Shown in pieces: positions 44,011-52,094 of a stretch of 64,000 nt of DNA. The DNA comes from an uncultured Maribacter sp. Its GTDB lineage: Bacteria > Bacteroidota > Bacteroidia > Flavobacteriales > Flavobacteriaceae. The DNA is taken from NCBI GenBank assembly GCA_947504045.1, contig CANNFY010000002.1:1-64000 (forward strand), written 5' to 3'. A program made the position numbers and the translations under genes. The notes below the pieces were generated by a model, which was not told the DNA's origin, made no database searches, and saw only the letters and a program-made list of their open reading frames with translations. Position 1 is the first letter of the stretch; every line of letters begins with the position of its first letter.

Positions 44011-44571
44011 TTACATTTTTGTTTTTTCTTTTATAAAAGCAACTCTTTCTGCTACGGTTCCGGTAGGTACTGTTATTATGTTATACCCAAAACTAGTATA
44101 TGATTTTTCTAGATGATTATGAATTTCAACCGCTTCTTCAAAACTTTCTAACCGTTCATTATCTGAAACATAAATTTCTTTCCAAGGCGGTAAAATAAAA
44201 ATTTGAGAATATTTTTTGTTGTGGCAAGTATCTATAAAAGTAGAAGAATATTCTTGCTTAAAATAATCCATATAAGCTAACACATCAGGAATACCTCTAT
44301 CAAAAAAAACAATATTTTCTTTACGAGTATCTGCATTTATAAATTGCTCTAACCTACCATTAAAAAGCATGTTGTTAAAAGCATTTGGATCTTTAACAAA
44401 TGCTAATGGGTTAGAAACTAAAGAACTTTCTTTAGTTTCTTTTTTAGCTTCTAAAGTCATGGTTCTTATTATTTCATGAAAACAATAAAAGCCTTCTTTT
44501 TCTAAAGCCTTTATTACCGAAGTTTTACCTGTTCCAGGACCACCAGTAATTACAATTTTTTTTGAATTCAA
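44011..44571 (-). CDS. AAA-type ATPase / P-loop kinase-like protein (186 aa)
   Basis: Begins NSKKIVITGGPGTGKTSVI, with Walker A GGPGTGKTS at about 9-17, then FDRGIPDVLAYMDYF, a Walker-B-like motif common in the AAA_28 (NadR/Ttd14-like) group, and GYNIITVPTGTVAERVAFI at the end. Expected to bind ATP and phosphorylate or sense a small molecule; substrate unknown. The TTG start at 44571 is inferred because the encoded sequence opens on the expected motif. It lies just upstream of recQ (1-bp gap) as one operon. Confidence 0.85.
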   Translation of the reverse strand: MNSKKIVITGGPGTGKTSVIKALEKEGFYCFHEIIRTMTLEAKKETKESSLVSNPLAFVKDPNAFNNMLFNGRLEQFINADTRKENIVFFDRGIPDVLAYMDYFKQEYSSTFIDTCHNKKYSQIFILPPWKEIYVSDNERLESFEEAVEIHNHLEKSYTSFGYNIITVPTGTVAERVAFIKEKTKM

Positions 44572-44636
44572 ATTTAAAAATTTAGTTAAACAAATGTAAG
44601 GAAACCAAAAGGATTATAAAATTAGGAACTAACTAC

Positions 44637-44644
44637 TATCTTTG
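44637..44644 (+). promoter_or_regulatory. Candidate -7 box of the DUF493 gene
   Basis: TATCTTTG lies 17 bp before the ATG at 44662. If it is the -7 element, transcription starts downstream of the GTG at 44644, which argues for the ATG as the true start. Confidence 0.5.
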
Positions 44645-44661
44645 TGAAAAAAGAAAAGAAA

Positions 44662-44949
44662 ATGGATGTAGAAAAATCCGAAGAATTTTATAAAAAATTA
44701 GTGGAGCAATTATATGACACCTCTTCATGGCCATCTACTTATTTGTATAAATTTATTGTACTAAGTGAAAAAGAAAAAATAGAAGAAATTAATTCTATTT
44801 TTGATAATACTGGAGCTGTTATAGAATCTAAAAAGTCTAAAAACGGAAAATATACTAGTTTATCTATTACGGTAAGAATGCAAAATCCTGAAGCAGTGGT
44901 GGCTAAATATAAAGAAGTAACAAAAATAGAAGGTGTAATATCTTTATAA
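44662..44949 (+). CDS. DUF493 (YbeD-like) family protein (95 aa)
   Basis: Small ferredoxin-like fold protein. EEFYKKLVEQL, WPSTYLYKFIVLSEKEKI, and GKYTSLSITVRMQNPEAVVAKY are characteristic of the DUF493/YbeD family, which resembles ACT-like regulatory domains; function unknown. I use the ATG at 44662; a GTG at 44644 would overlap the candidate promoter. Divergent from the AAA ATPase gene. Confidence 0.88.
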   Translation: MDVEKSEEFYKKLVEQLYDTSSWPSTYLYKFIVLSEKEKIEEINSIFDNTGAVIESKKSKNGKYTSLSITVRMQNPEAVVAKYKEVTKIEGVISL

Positions 44950-45037
44950 AATAATATTATATAGTATAATTTTCTTATTTTGCAGTCGTTATAAAAATAC
45001 TTCACTTTTATACTTATAAAAGCATAAAACTTTTAAT

Positions 45038-45694
45038 TTGAATTTAATAGAAAACTTAGAATACAATACAGAACGTCCTCATTTAATAATACCAGAATAT
45101 GGTCGTCATTTTCAAAAAATGGTGGATCATGCGGTAGCTATAGAAGATAGAGAGGAAAGAAATAAAATTGCAAAATCTATTATAGATGTAATGGGTAATT
45201 TGCAACCACATTTACGAGATGTTCCAGATTTTCAGCATAAACTTTGGGATCAATTATTTATTATGTCTGATTTTAAATTAGATGTAGATTCCCCTTTTCC
45301 AATTACTTCTAAAGAAGTTTTAAGACAAAGACCTGAAGTATTAGAGTACCCTCAAAACTTTCCTAAATATCGTTTTTATGGTAATAACATTAAGCGTATG
45401 ATTGATGTTGCTGTAGAGTGGGATAAAGGAGATATGAGAGATGGTTTAGAATTTGCTATAGCTAACCATATGAAAAAGTGTTACTTAAATTGGAATAAAG
45501 ATACTGTTGATGATAAAGCTATTTTTAACCATTTGTATGAGTTAAGTGACGGTAAAATTGATTTAAAAGAAGAAGAGATAACTCTTACCGATAGTGGTCA
45601 GTTTTTAAAGAATAGAGTAGCAAAAAATCCAAGAAACAATAATTCTGGAAAAAAATATTCAAAAAATAATAATCGCGGAAAAAAGCGCTATTAA
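45038..45694 (+). CDS. DUF4290 family protein (218 aa)
   Basis: Family start NLIENLEYNTERPHLIIPEYG from a TTG codon at 45038. The middle has LRDVPDFQHKLWDQLFIMSDF and CYLNWNKDTV. The C-terminal 35 residues are Asn/Lys/Arg-rich (NNNSGKKYSKNNNRGKKRY), resembling a nucleic-acid-binding basic tail. No known function; found throughout Bacteroidetes. It precedes murA by 18 bp. Confidence 0.9.
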   Translation: MNLIENLEYNTERPHLIIPEYGRHFQKMVDHAVAIEDREERNKIAKSIIDVMGNLQPHLRDVPDFQHKLWDQLFIMSDFKLDVDSPFPITSKEVLRQRPEVLEYPQNFPKYRFYGNNIKRMIDVAVEWDKGDMRDGLEFAIANHMKKCYLNWNKDTVDDKAIFNHLYELSDGKIDLKEEEITLTDSGQFLKNRVAKNPRNNNSGKKYSKNNNRGKKRY

Positions 45695-45712
45695 TCTACT
45701 TTATACAACTAC

Positions 45713-47020
45713 ATGGGAACATTTAAAATTGAAGGTGGACACCCTTTAGCGGGAGAAATAACACCTCAAGGAGCAAAAAATGAAGCTTTACAAATACTTT
45801 GTGCTGTATTGCTAACACCAGAAAAAGTAACAATAAATAACATTCCAGATATTGTGGATGTTAATAAGCTAATTGCTTTATTAGAAGATTTAGGCGTAAA
45901 AATTCAGAAAAGAGGAAAAGGAACCTATACTTTTAAAGCAGATGATGTTAATTTAGAATACTTACAGTCTGACCAGTTTAAGCAAGATGGTAGAGGACTA
46001 AGAGGATCCATAATGTTAGTAGGCCCATTATTGGCGCGTTTTGGTCAAGGATATATTCCAAAACCAGGAGGCGATAAAATTGGGCGTAGAAGGCTAGATA
46101 CTCATTTTGAAGGGTTTATTAACCTTGGAGCAAAATTTAGATATAATAAAGAAGAGCATTTTTACGGTGTAGAGGCAAAAAAACTGAAAGGAACATATAT
46201 GTTGCTAGATGAAGCTTCTGTTACCGGTACAGCAAATATTGTTATGGCTGCTGTTTTAGCAGAAGGAGAAACAACTATATATAATGCAGCTTGCGAACCT
46301 TACTTACAACAACTTTGTAAAATGTTAGTACGTATGGGTGCTAAAATTTCTGGTATTGGTTCTAATATGCTTATTATACAGGGTGTAGATTCTTTAGTAG
46401 GTACAGAACATACCATGCTGCCAGATATGATTGAAATTGGTAGCTGGATAGGCCTTGCTGCTATGACAAAAAGTGAACTAACAATAAAAAATGTTAGTTG
46501 GAAAGATCTAGGGCAAATTCCTACTACGTTTAGAAAATTAGGTATTACTGTAGAAAAAAGGGGAGATGATATTTATATTCCTAGCCATAAAGATGGTTAT
46601 GAAATTCAAAATTATATAGATGGTTCTATTTTAACAATTGCCGATGCTCCTTGGCCAGGCCTTACACCTGATATATTAAGTATTATTTTAGTAGTAGCAT
46701 CACAGGCAAGAGGGGAGGTTCTTATACATCAAAAAATGTTTGAGAGTAGATTGTTTTTTGTGGATAAACTGTTAGATATGGGGGCAAAGGTTATACTTTG
46801 CGATCCACATAGAGCAACTGTTATTGGACATGATTTTAAATCTACATTAAAAGCAACAACAATGACCTCACCAGATATTAGAGCGGGAGTATCTTTACTT
46901 ATAGCTGCATTATCTGCAAAAGGAGAATCTACTATACATAATATTGAGCAAATAGATAGAGGTTATGAAAATATAGATGAACGTTTACGTGCTATTGGAG
47001 CAAAAATTGTACGCGTTTAA
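45713..47020 (+). CDS. murA: UDP-N-acetylglucosamine 1-carboxyvinyltransferase, Cys-to-Asp variant
   Basis: Catalyses transfer of enolpyruvate from PEP to UDP-GlcNAc, the first committed peptidoglycan step. The family scaffold is clear: GAKNEALQILCAVLL at about 20-33, GSIMLVGPLLARFG, and the C-terminal ADIRAG-like MTSPDIRAGVSLLIAA. The active-site loop reads KPGGDKIGRRRLDTH, so residue 121 is Asp where E. coli has Cys115. Asp variants stay active and are insensitive to fosfomycin in characterised cases (Mycobacterium, Chlamydia). 435 aa, normal length. Transcribed with DUF4290. Confidence 0.96.
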   Translation: MGTFKIEGGHPLAGEITPQGAKNEALQILCAVLLTPEKVTINNIPDIVDVNKLIALLEDLGVKIQKRGKGTYTFKADDVNLEYLQSDQFKQDGRGLRGSIMLVGPLLARFGQGYIPKPGGDKIGRRRLDTHFEGFINLGAKFRYNKEEHFYGVEAKKLKGTYMLLDEASVTGTANIVMAAVLAEGETTIYNAACEPYLQQLCKMLVRMGAKISGIGSNMLIIQGVDSLVGTEHTMLPDMIEIGSWIGLAAMTKSELTIKNVSWKDLGQIPTTFRKLGITVEKRGDDIYIPSHKDGYEIQNYIDGSILTIADAPWPGLTPDILSIILVVASQARGEVLIHQKMFESRLFFVDKLLDMGAKVILCDPHRATVIGHDFKSTLKATTMTSPDIRAGVSLLIAALSAKGESTIHNIEQIDRGYENIDERLRAIGAKIVRV

Positions 47021-47040
47021 AATAAAAATACTATTTACTA

Positions 47041-47073
47041 AAAAAGCCATTCTTACTAAGAATGGCTTTTTTT
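47041..47073. terminator. Bidirectional terminator between murA and pirin genes
   Basis: AAAAGCCATTCTTA and TAAGAATGGCTTTT are inverted copies around a single base, flanked by A- and T-runs, and overlap the pirin stop codon. It can end both converging transcripts. Confidence 0.9.
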
Positions 47074-48070
47074 ATTTTTCTATAATACTTCCATCAGGAA
47101 ATTTTGCAAAACGTCCTTTTTCTTTTGGATGAACATTGTCAGCATATTGCCAAGGCCATCCACCAAATTGTGTTAAACCATATTCTTTCATAGTATCTCT
47201 TATTTCAGATTCGGTATTCATTACAAAAGGACCATGCTGTACAACAGGTTCGTTAATTGGTTTTCCTTGTAGTAAAAGTAAGTGTGCTTTTTTGTCTCCG
47301 GTAGTTATTCTAGTTTCTTTATTAGAAAGTATATCTATACCGTAATTAGATTGTATTTTATTTTTATCTATTTCTATAGTATTACCACTATAAAAATAAA
47401 GTGTTCTATTTATGTCTGTTTTAGAGGCAGGTAACGTAAAAGTTGTGTTAGGTTCTATATGTAGAGTCCAAATAGCTACTTCATTTTCAGGATTTGCTGC
47501 CCATGAGTTAGGAGCAGGTTGGCAGGCGTTAACATTATTATAAGTGCCAGCAATTATTTTAATAGTAGCTGTTTTGCTTTTTATAACAGGAATATCTTCT
47601 TTCCAGAGCATTGCAAAATGTGGTGCTACAAATTTATCTTTTTTAGCAAGATTTAACCAAATTTGAAAAAACTCTAAAGGGTTTTCTTTTTCTGTATTTA
47701 AAAGAGGAAACATTTCAGAATGCTGTACGCCAGCCCCTGCGGTCATCCATTGTACATCTCCATTTCCAAATCTTCCTGCAGCTCCTAAAGAGTCAGAATG
47801 GTCACAAAAACCTTTATTGGCAATAGAGATAGTTTCAAAACCTCTATGCGGGTGCGATGGAAAACCAGGAATAGTTTTGCCATGGTACATTCGCCAACCA
47901 TCTTTGCCAGTAAAATCATTCCCTAAATTTCTGCCACTTAAAGGTTCTGCTGGCCCCATTTCGGCATTTCCTTTTGGGTACAAATCATAATGGTAAGCGC
48001 AAAAAAGAAAAGGGTCTTGGGTTTGCCACGGAAAACCTAGAGAAAATATAGTTTTAATAGTTGATGCCAT
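47072..48070 (-). CDS. Pirin family protein (332 aa)
   Basis: Cupin-fold protein with the metal ligands of pirins: HPHRGFETIS near residue 75 and GVQHSEMFP further on. Some pirins are quercetin dioxygenases; others have redox-sensor roles, and the substrate here cannot be told. It is longer than the core family (about 230-290) with an insertion of unclear function in the C-terminal cupin region. It is separated from the next gene by 20 bp and could be the last gene of the GNAT/photolyase operon. Confidence 0.9.
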   Translation of the reverse strand: MASTIKTIFSLGFPWQTQDPFLFCAYHYDLYPKGNAEMGPAEPLSGRNLGNDFTGKDGWRMYHGKTIPGFPSHPHRGFETISIANKGFCDHSDSLGAAGRFGNGDVQWMTAGAGVQHSEMFPLLNTEKENPLEFFQIWLNLAKKDKFVAPHFAMLWKEDIPVIKSKTATIKIIAGTYNNVNACQPAPNSWAANPENEVAIWTLHIEPNTTFTLPASKTDINRTLYFYSGNTIEIDKNKIQSNYGIDILSNKETRITTGDKKAHLLLLQGKPINEPVVQHGPFVMNTESEIRDTMKEYGLTQFGGWPWQYADNVHPKEKGRFAKFPDGSIIEK

Positions 48071-48090
48071 AAAAATGTAATAGTATTAAT

Positions 48091-48504
48091 TTAAAGAGAA
48101 CCTTCCATAATAACAAACTTAATATCAGATTCTACATATGTTTTGTTTGTTTCTTTTAGCCCAAATTTATGATAAAATGCTGCTTTGTTAACTCGGGCGT
48201 TACACCAAATTTTGGTGCAGTTTTTTTCTTTAGAATAGTTAAAAATATGATTTAACATTTTAGAACCTATTCCTTTATTTTGATGTTTTTCTAAGGTAGC
48301 AAGTTTTCTAAATTGAGCAATATTAGTATTAATAAATAAAGAAACAACGCAAACTAACTCCTCTTCTATATAGCCACCAAAGTGTTTTCCTTCAAAATCT
48401 TTTTCTAGAACAACGTATTCCAAAGAATATTCTGGATACATAACAGATTGCCTTAATGGCCAAGTTAAAGAAGCAGTAATTTCTTTAATTTCTAGTTTTA
48501 ACAT
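48091..48504 (-). CDS. GNAT family N-acetyltransferase (137 aa)
   Basis: Acetyl-CoA-dependent transferase with the pyrophosphate-binding motif FRKLATLEKHQNKGIGSKML, and KNCTKIWCNARVNKAAFYHKFG downstream. Substrate unknown. The ATG at 48504 gives the usual family start MLKLEIKEI; a GTG at 48519 would overlap the photolyase stop codon (TAGTG), leaving translational coupling possible either way. It is the last gene of the photolyase-SDR-SRPBCC operon. Confidence 0.85.
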   Translation of the reverse strand: MLKLEIKEITASLTWPLRQSVMYPEYSLEYVVLEKDFEGKHFGGYIEEELVCVVSLFINTNIAQFRKLATLEKHQNKGIGSKMLNHIFNYSKEKNCTKIWCNARVNKAAFYHKFGLKETNKTYVESDIKFVIMEGSL

Positions 48505-48518
48505 ACGTAAAAATAACA

Positions 48519-49832
48519 CTAAAAATTTAGTGCTTCTTTATAAACTTTTAAACAACGCTCTCTGGCAAAAGAGTGCTCTACAATTTTAGAAGGATAATTT
48601 AATTCTTGAAGATCAGGAACCCATTTATGTATATATTCTTGTTTATTGTCAAATTTTTTTATTTGCGTAGTAGGGTTAAATATTCTAAAATATGGAGCAG
48701 CATCTACACCACAACCAGCTACCCATTGCCAATTACCGATATTAGAACTTAATTCGTAATCTAAAAGTTTTTCTGCAAAATAGGTTTCTCCCCAACGCCA
48801 ATCTATTAATAAATGTTTGCAAAGGAAGCTAGCTGTTAGCATACGAACCCTATTATGCATATAACCAGTTGCATTTAACTCTCGCATACCAGCATCTACT
48901 AGCGGATATCCGGTTTGCCCGTTTTTCCATGCTTCAAATTCTTTTTCGTTATTTCTCCAAATTATTCTATCATATTTTGGTTTAAAAGAATTGTTTACTG
49001 TTTTTGGAAAATGCCAAAGAATTTGCATAAAAAACTCCCTCCAAATTAATTCATTCCAGAAAATTTCATTTTCTTCATGTATCGCTTTTTTTACCATTTG
49101 ACGAATAGATACGGTTCCAAATCGTAAATGTGGCCCTAGCTTAGAAGTACCATTTTTTATTGCAGGAAAATTTCTTGTCTCTTCATAATGTTGAATTAAA
49201 AATGGAGTAGTAGTAGGTTTTTCTACTTTTATAGGTGAAGAAGTAAATCCAATTTGTTCTAATGTTTTACTTTCTATAGTTTTATTTTTAATGCAATTAT
49301 TTAATAGAGTTTCACTAGGAAACTGTTTTAAATGTACGCTTGCATTAAAGAGTGTTTTCCACTTATTTTTATAAGGTGTGTATACTACATAAGGTGTGTT
49401 GTCTGCTTTTAAAACCTCTCGTTTTTCAAAAACTACTTGGTCTTTAAAAGTTTTAAATTTTATACTATTATTATTTAATAATTTTTTAATTTGAGAGTCT
49501 CTTCTTATTCCGTAAGGTTCATAATCATGATTTGTAAAAACAGTATCTATTTGATATGTGTTAGAGAGGCGGGTAAATATTTCTTTTGGAGTATCATAAA
49601 AAATATCCAAAGTGCTATTACATTTTTTGGATAAAGTTTCTTGCATTTCTTTAAGCGTATCATATATAAAATGGACTCTAGCATCATTTTCTGGGAGTTT
49701 ATCTAGAATGTTTTTATCAAAAATAAAAATAGGCAGAATAGGATTATCACTTTGTAATGCATTATAAAAACCTACATTGTCATGTAACCTTAAATCTCTT
49801 CTAAACCAAAAAATAGAAATTTTTGTTTTCAT
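48519..49832 (-). CDS. phrB: Deoxyribodipyrimidine photolyase / cryptochrome family (437 aa)
   Basis: Blue-light flavoprotein. The N-terminal antenna domain starts ISIFWFRRDLRLHDNVG; the C-terminal FAD domain has GTSKLGPHLRFGTVS, WRWGETYFAEKLLDYELS and NIGNWQWVAGCG with the trinucleotide-stacking Trp residues. The class (CPD photolyase) is the simplest call, as it is next to genes often found with it, but a cryptochrome-like sensory role is possible. Upstream SDR and SRPBCC genes are 5 bp and 1 bp apart respectively, so the operon is transcribed from the region at 51027-51078. Confidence 0.93.
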   Translation of the reverse strand: MKTKISIFWFRRDLRLHDNVGFYNALQSDNPILPIFIFDKNILDKLPENDARVHFIYDTLKEMQETLSKKCNSTLDIFYDTPKEIFTRLSNTYQIDTVFTNHDYEPYGIRRDSQIKKLLNNNSIKFKTFKDQVVFEKREVLKADNTPYVVYTPYKNKWKTLFNASVHLKQFPSETLLNNCIKNKTIESKTLEQIGFTSSPIKVEKPTTTPFLIQHYEETRNFPAIKNGTSKLGPHLRFGTVSIRQMVKKAIHEENEIFWNELIWREFFMQILWHFPKTVNNSFKPKYDRIIWRNNEKEFEAWKNGQTGYPLVDAGMRELNATGYMHNRVRMLTASFLCKHLLIDWRWGETYFAEKLLDYELSSNIGNWQWVAGCGVDAAPYFRIFNPTTQIKKFDNKQEYIHKWVPDLQELNYPSKIVEHSFARERCLKVYKEALNF

Positions 49833-49837
49833 TTTTA

Positions 49838-50527
49838 TTACTTACTTATTTGAGACAAACCGCCATCAATTCCAATTATTTGTCCTGTAATCCAACTACT
49901 TTTATTGCTTATTAAAAACTCGGACATGCTCGCAATATCTTCGGTATTTCCAATTCTTTTTAACGGGTGTCTTTCAGCCATTAATTCTCTTTTTTTATCA
50001 TTGTTTAATAAACGTTTAGCTAAAGGAGTGTCTACTAAAGAAGGAGCAATTACATTTACTCTAATATTTGGTGCATATTCTGCAGCCAACGATTTTGCAA
50101 AACCTTCTATGGCGCCTTTAGCACCAGCAATACTTGTATGAAAAGGCATGCCTATACCAACTGCAACAGTACTAAACAATACAATACTTGCACCTTCGGT
50201 CATTTTAGGAATAACAGTACTAACAACATTAACAAGACTAAAAAAGTTAATTTCCATATCGGCTCTAAAAGAAGCAGATTTTAGCATTTTAAATGGTTTA
50301 AGATTAATACTACCCGGGCAATATATTAATCCATGAATAACATTTGGTAGTGCAGATGTATCTATAGTATCGTTAATAGCATCAAATTTAATAAAAGAGA
50401 TATTTTCTTTATCTGTAGTATCAAAAGTTCTATTTGCAATAAATAAATTGTAGTCTTTATGTATGTTTTTTACTATAGTTTCTCCAATACCACTAGAGCC
50501 ACCAACTATTAGAATATTCTTTTTCAT
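49838..50527 (-). CDS. SDR family protein with altered catalytic motif (229 aa)
   Basis: Rossmann fold with the NAD(P)-binding GGSSGIGE at about 9-16, and a C-terminal WITGQIIGIDGGLSQ typical of classical short-chain dehydrogenases. The catalytic YxxxK is not intact: the site reads SIAGAKGAIEG, with Ile at residue 133 where Tyr is expected and Lys137 retained. Ser119 is present. Either another residue substitutes, or the protein is not a standard oxidoreductase. It lies between the SRPBCC and photolyase genes; similar variant SDRs sit in the same place in related genomes as far as I recall. Confidence 0.88.
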   Translation of the reverse strand: MKKNILIVGGSSGIGETIVKNIHKDYNLFIANRTFDTTDKENISFIKFDAINDTIDTSALPNVIHGLIYCPGSINLKPFKMLKSASFRADMEINFFSLVNVVSTVIPKMTEGASIVLFSTVAVGIGMPFHTSIAGAKGAIEGFAKSLAAEYAPNIRVNVIAPSLVDTPLAKRLLNNDKKRELMAERHPLKRIGNTEDIASMSEFLISNKSSWITGQIIGIDGGLSQISK

Positions 50528-50528
50528 A

Positions 50529-51026
50529 TTAAAAAGATTTAAAAATTAGTTCTGGGTTTGTGTTTTCTACCTTACCATAAATTTCTTCTAGTTTTATATA
50601 CCTGTACGTAAAAATTTCTTTTAATTTTTTCTTTACAATTAAAGTGTTTGCTAATTGGCCTAATATTCCCATAGGCACTTTATAGTCTATTATATCTTCC
50701 ATAATAACGCCATTGTTTGTAGATTTAATAAAGTGTTTATGATGCCATAATGCATAAGGCCCAAATCTTTGTTCGTCTACAAAATATTCCCCTTCTTTAA
50801 TATGCGTTATTTCTGTAACCCAAGTTGTTTTTATACCTAATATAGGAGTTACTTTATAATGTATTATTTGTCCAGAATACATTTTTACATCTTTATTAGA
50901 TAAAATATGAAACCCCATATAGTCTGGTGTAATTGTTTTTAAGTTTGCCGGATTGGATAAAAAATTCCAAGCCTCTTTTTGAGAAATAGGAAGTGCTTGT
51001 TTAGCTTTTAATTGATATAATTTCAT
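50529..51026 (-). CDS. SRPBCC ligand-binding fold protein (165 aa)
   Basis: Polyketide cyclase/START-like SRPBCC protein. QALPISQKEAWNFLSNPANL and ITPDYMGFHIL at the start, TTWVTEITHIKEGEYFVDEQ in the middle, and WHHKHFIKS carry the family pattern. Possible hydrophobic ligand carrier. First gene of the operon with SDR (1-bp gap) and photolyase. The co-occurrence with photolyase in Bacteroidetes suggests a light- or stress-induced pigment/membrane role, inferred only. Confidence 0.85.
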   Translation of the reverse strand: MKLYQLKAKQALPISQKEAWNFLSNPANLKTITPDYMGFHILSNKDVKMYSGQIIHYKVTPILGIKTTWVTEITHIKEGEYFVDEQRFGPYALWHHKHFIKSTNNGVIMEDIIDYKVPMGILGQLANTLIVKKKLKEIFTYRYIKLEEIYGKVENTNPELIFKSF

Positions 51027-51040
51027 ATATCAAATATACA

Positions 51041-51078
51041 ATTTTGTTTAATTATTTAATAATTTTGTTAAACAAAAT
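51041..51078. promoter_or_regulatory. Palindromic operator-like site upstream of the photolyase operon
   Basis: ATTTTGTTAAACAAAAT (51062-51078) is a perfect 17-bp palindrome with one central base. A half-site ATTTTGTTTA at 51041-51050 is exactly 21 bp upstream of the second ATTTTGTT. The site lies between the SRPBCC operon (minus) and the DUF2911 gene (plus), and the core recurs at 29371-29399. A MerR/CarH-type light regulator is one candidate; none is encoded in the window. Confidence 0.5.
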
Positions 51079-51142
51079 AATAAAGGCTATTTCCTACATT
51101 TATTTTAAGTATTTCTTAACAAATCTACCTTTTCTTAATGTG

Positions 51143-51150
51143 TAGTTTTG
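51143..51150 (+). promoter_or_regulatory. Candidate -7 box of the DUF2911 gene
   Basis: TAGTTTTG fits TAnnTTTG, 19 bp before the ATG at 51170. No clear -33 TTTG is seen. Confidence 0.4.
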
Positions 51151-51169
51151 TACGAACAATAAAATTAAG

Positions 51170-52024
51170 ATGAAAATGAAAAAATTAGTATTATTAACTT
51201 TTGTAGCTGTAGCCTCTTTATCTTTAAACGCTCAGATTACAACTCCTGACGCTAGCCCTGCTTCTAAAATAGAGCAAAAAGTAGGTTTAACGGACGTTAC
51301 TGTAGAATACTCTAGACCATCTAAAAAGGGAAGAGAAATTTTTGGAAACTTAGTTCCTTTTGATGTTTTGTGGAGAACAGGAGCTAATAAGAATACAACA
51401 ATTTCTTTTAGTGATGCAGTTACTATTAACGGAAGTACTTTAAAAGCTGGTACATATGCTGTTTTTGCCAAGCCAGGAAAAGAAAATTGGGAAGTATTTT
51501 TTTACTCTAACACAGAAAACTGGGGAACTCCAAAAACTTGGGATGAGAGTTTAGTTGTGGCAAAAGCAACAGTTGCTGCATATACTTTACCAATGGCTGT
51601 AGAAAGTTTTACTATTACTATAGATGATTTAACTAATAATGGAGCGTCTTTAGGAATATTATGGGATAAAACAATGGTGAATGTGCCATTTACTGTTCCT
51701 ACAGATTCTAAAGCTATTAAAAGTATAGAAGCCGTTATGAATGGTCCTTCTGCAAATGATTATTATGCAGCAGCTTCTTATTACTATGAGTCTGGTAAAG
51801 ATTTAAAACAAGCGCAAGAGTGGATTGCTAAAGCTGTTTCTATGAACGATAAGGCTTTTTGGATGTCTAGAAAACAGTCTCTTATTTATGCAAAACAAGG
51901 AGATAATAAAAATGCTATTGCAGCAGCTAAAAGATCTTTAGCGGCAGCAAAAGCTGCTAATAATGCTGGTTACATAAAAATGAATACAGAATCCTTAGCA
52001 GAATGGGGTGTTGTAGTTGAGTAG
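51170..52024 (+). CDS. DUF2911 family secreted protein (284 aa)
   Basis: Signal peptide (MKKLVLLTFVAVASLSLNAQ, from ATG 51176; ATG 51170 adds two residues). Then the DUF2911 domain: GLTDVTVEYSRPSKKGREIF, LVPFDVLWRTGANK, and GTYAVFAKPGKENWEVFF. The C-terminal about 90 residues look like tetratricopeptide-type helices (AKAVSMNDKAFWMSRKQSL). Role unknown; widespread in Bacteroidetes. A strong terminator follows. Confidence 0.9.
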   Translation: MKMKKLVLLTFVAVASLSLNAQITTPDASPASKIEQKVGLTDVTVEYSRPSKKGREIFGNLVPFDVLWRTGANKNTTISFSDAVTINGSTLKAGTYAVFAKPGKENWEVFFYSNTENWGTPKTWDESLVVAKATVAAYTLPMAVESFTITIDDLTNNGASLGILWDKTMVNVPFTVPTDSKAIKSIEAVMNGPSANDYYAAASYYYESGKDLKQAQEWIAKAVSMNDKAFWMSRKQSLIYAKQGDNKNAIAAAKRSLAAAKAANNAGYIKMNTESLAEWGVVVE

Positions 52025-52041
52025 AGTAAAATATTATAAAT

Positions 52042-52075
52042 AAAAAAGCCATAACCTGCTAGTTATGGCTTTTTT
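52042..52075. terminator. Bidirectional terminator between DUF2911 and galK genes
   Basis: AAAAAAGCCATAAC and GTTATGGCTTTTTT form a long stem with a 6-nt loop, flanked by A- and T-runs. Confidence 0.9.
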
Positions 52076-52094
52076 ATTTACTAGTGTTTTTTAT

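Noticed and set aside
51031-51038. TATATTTG on the minus strand as the -7 box of the photolyase operon
   Set aside because: It ends only 4 nt before the ATG at 51026, so it would give a nearly leaderless message and lacks a suitably placed -33 element; I keep it only as a weak possibility.
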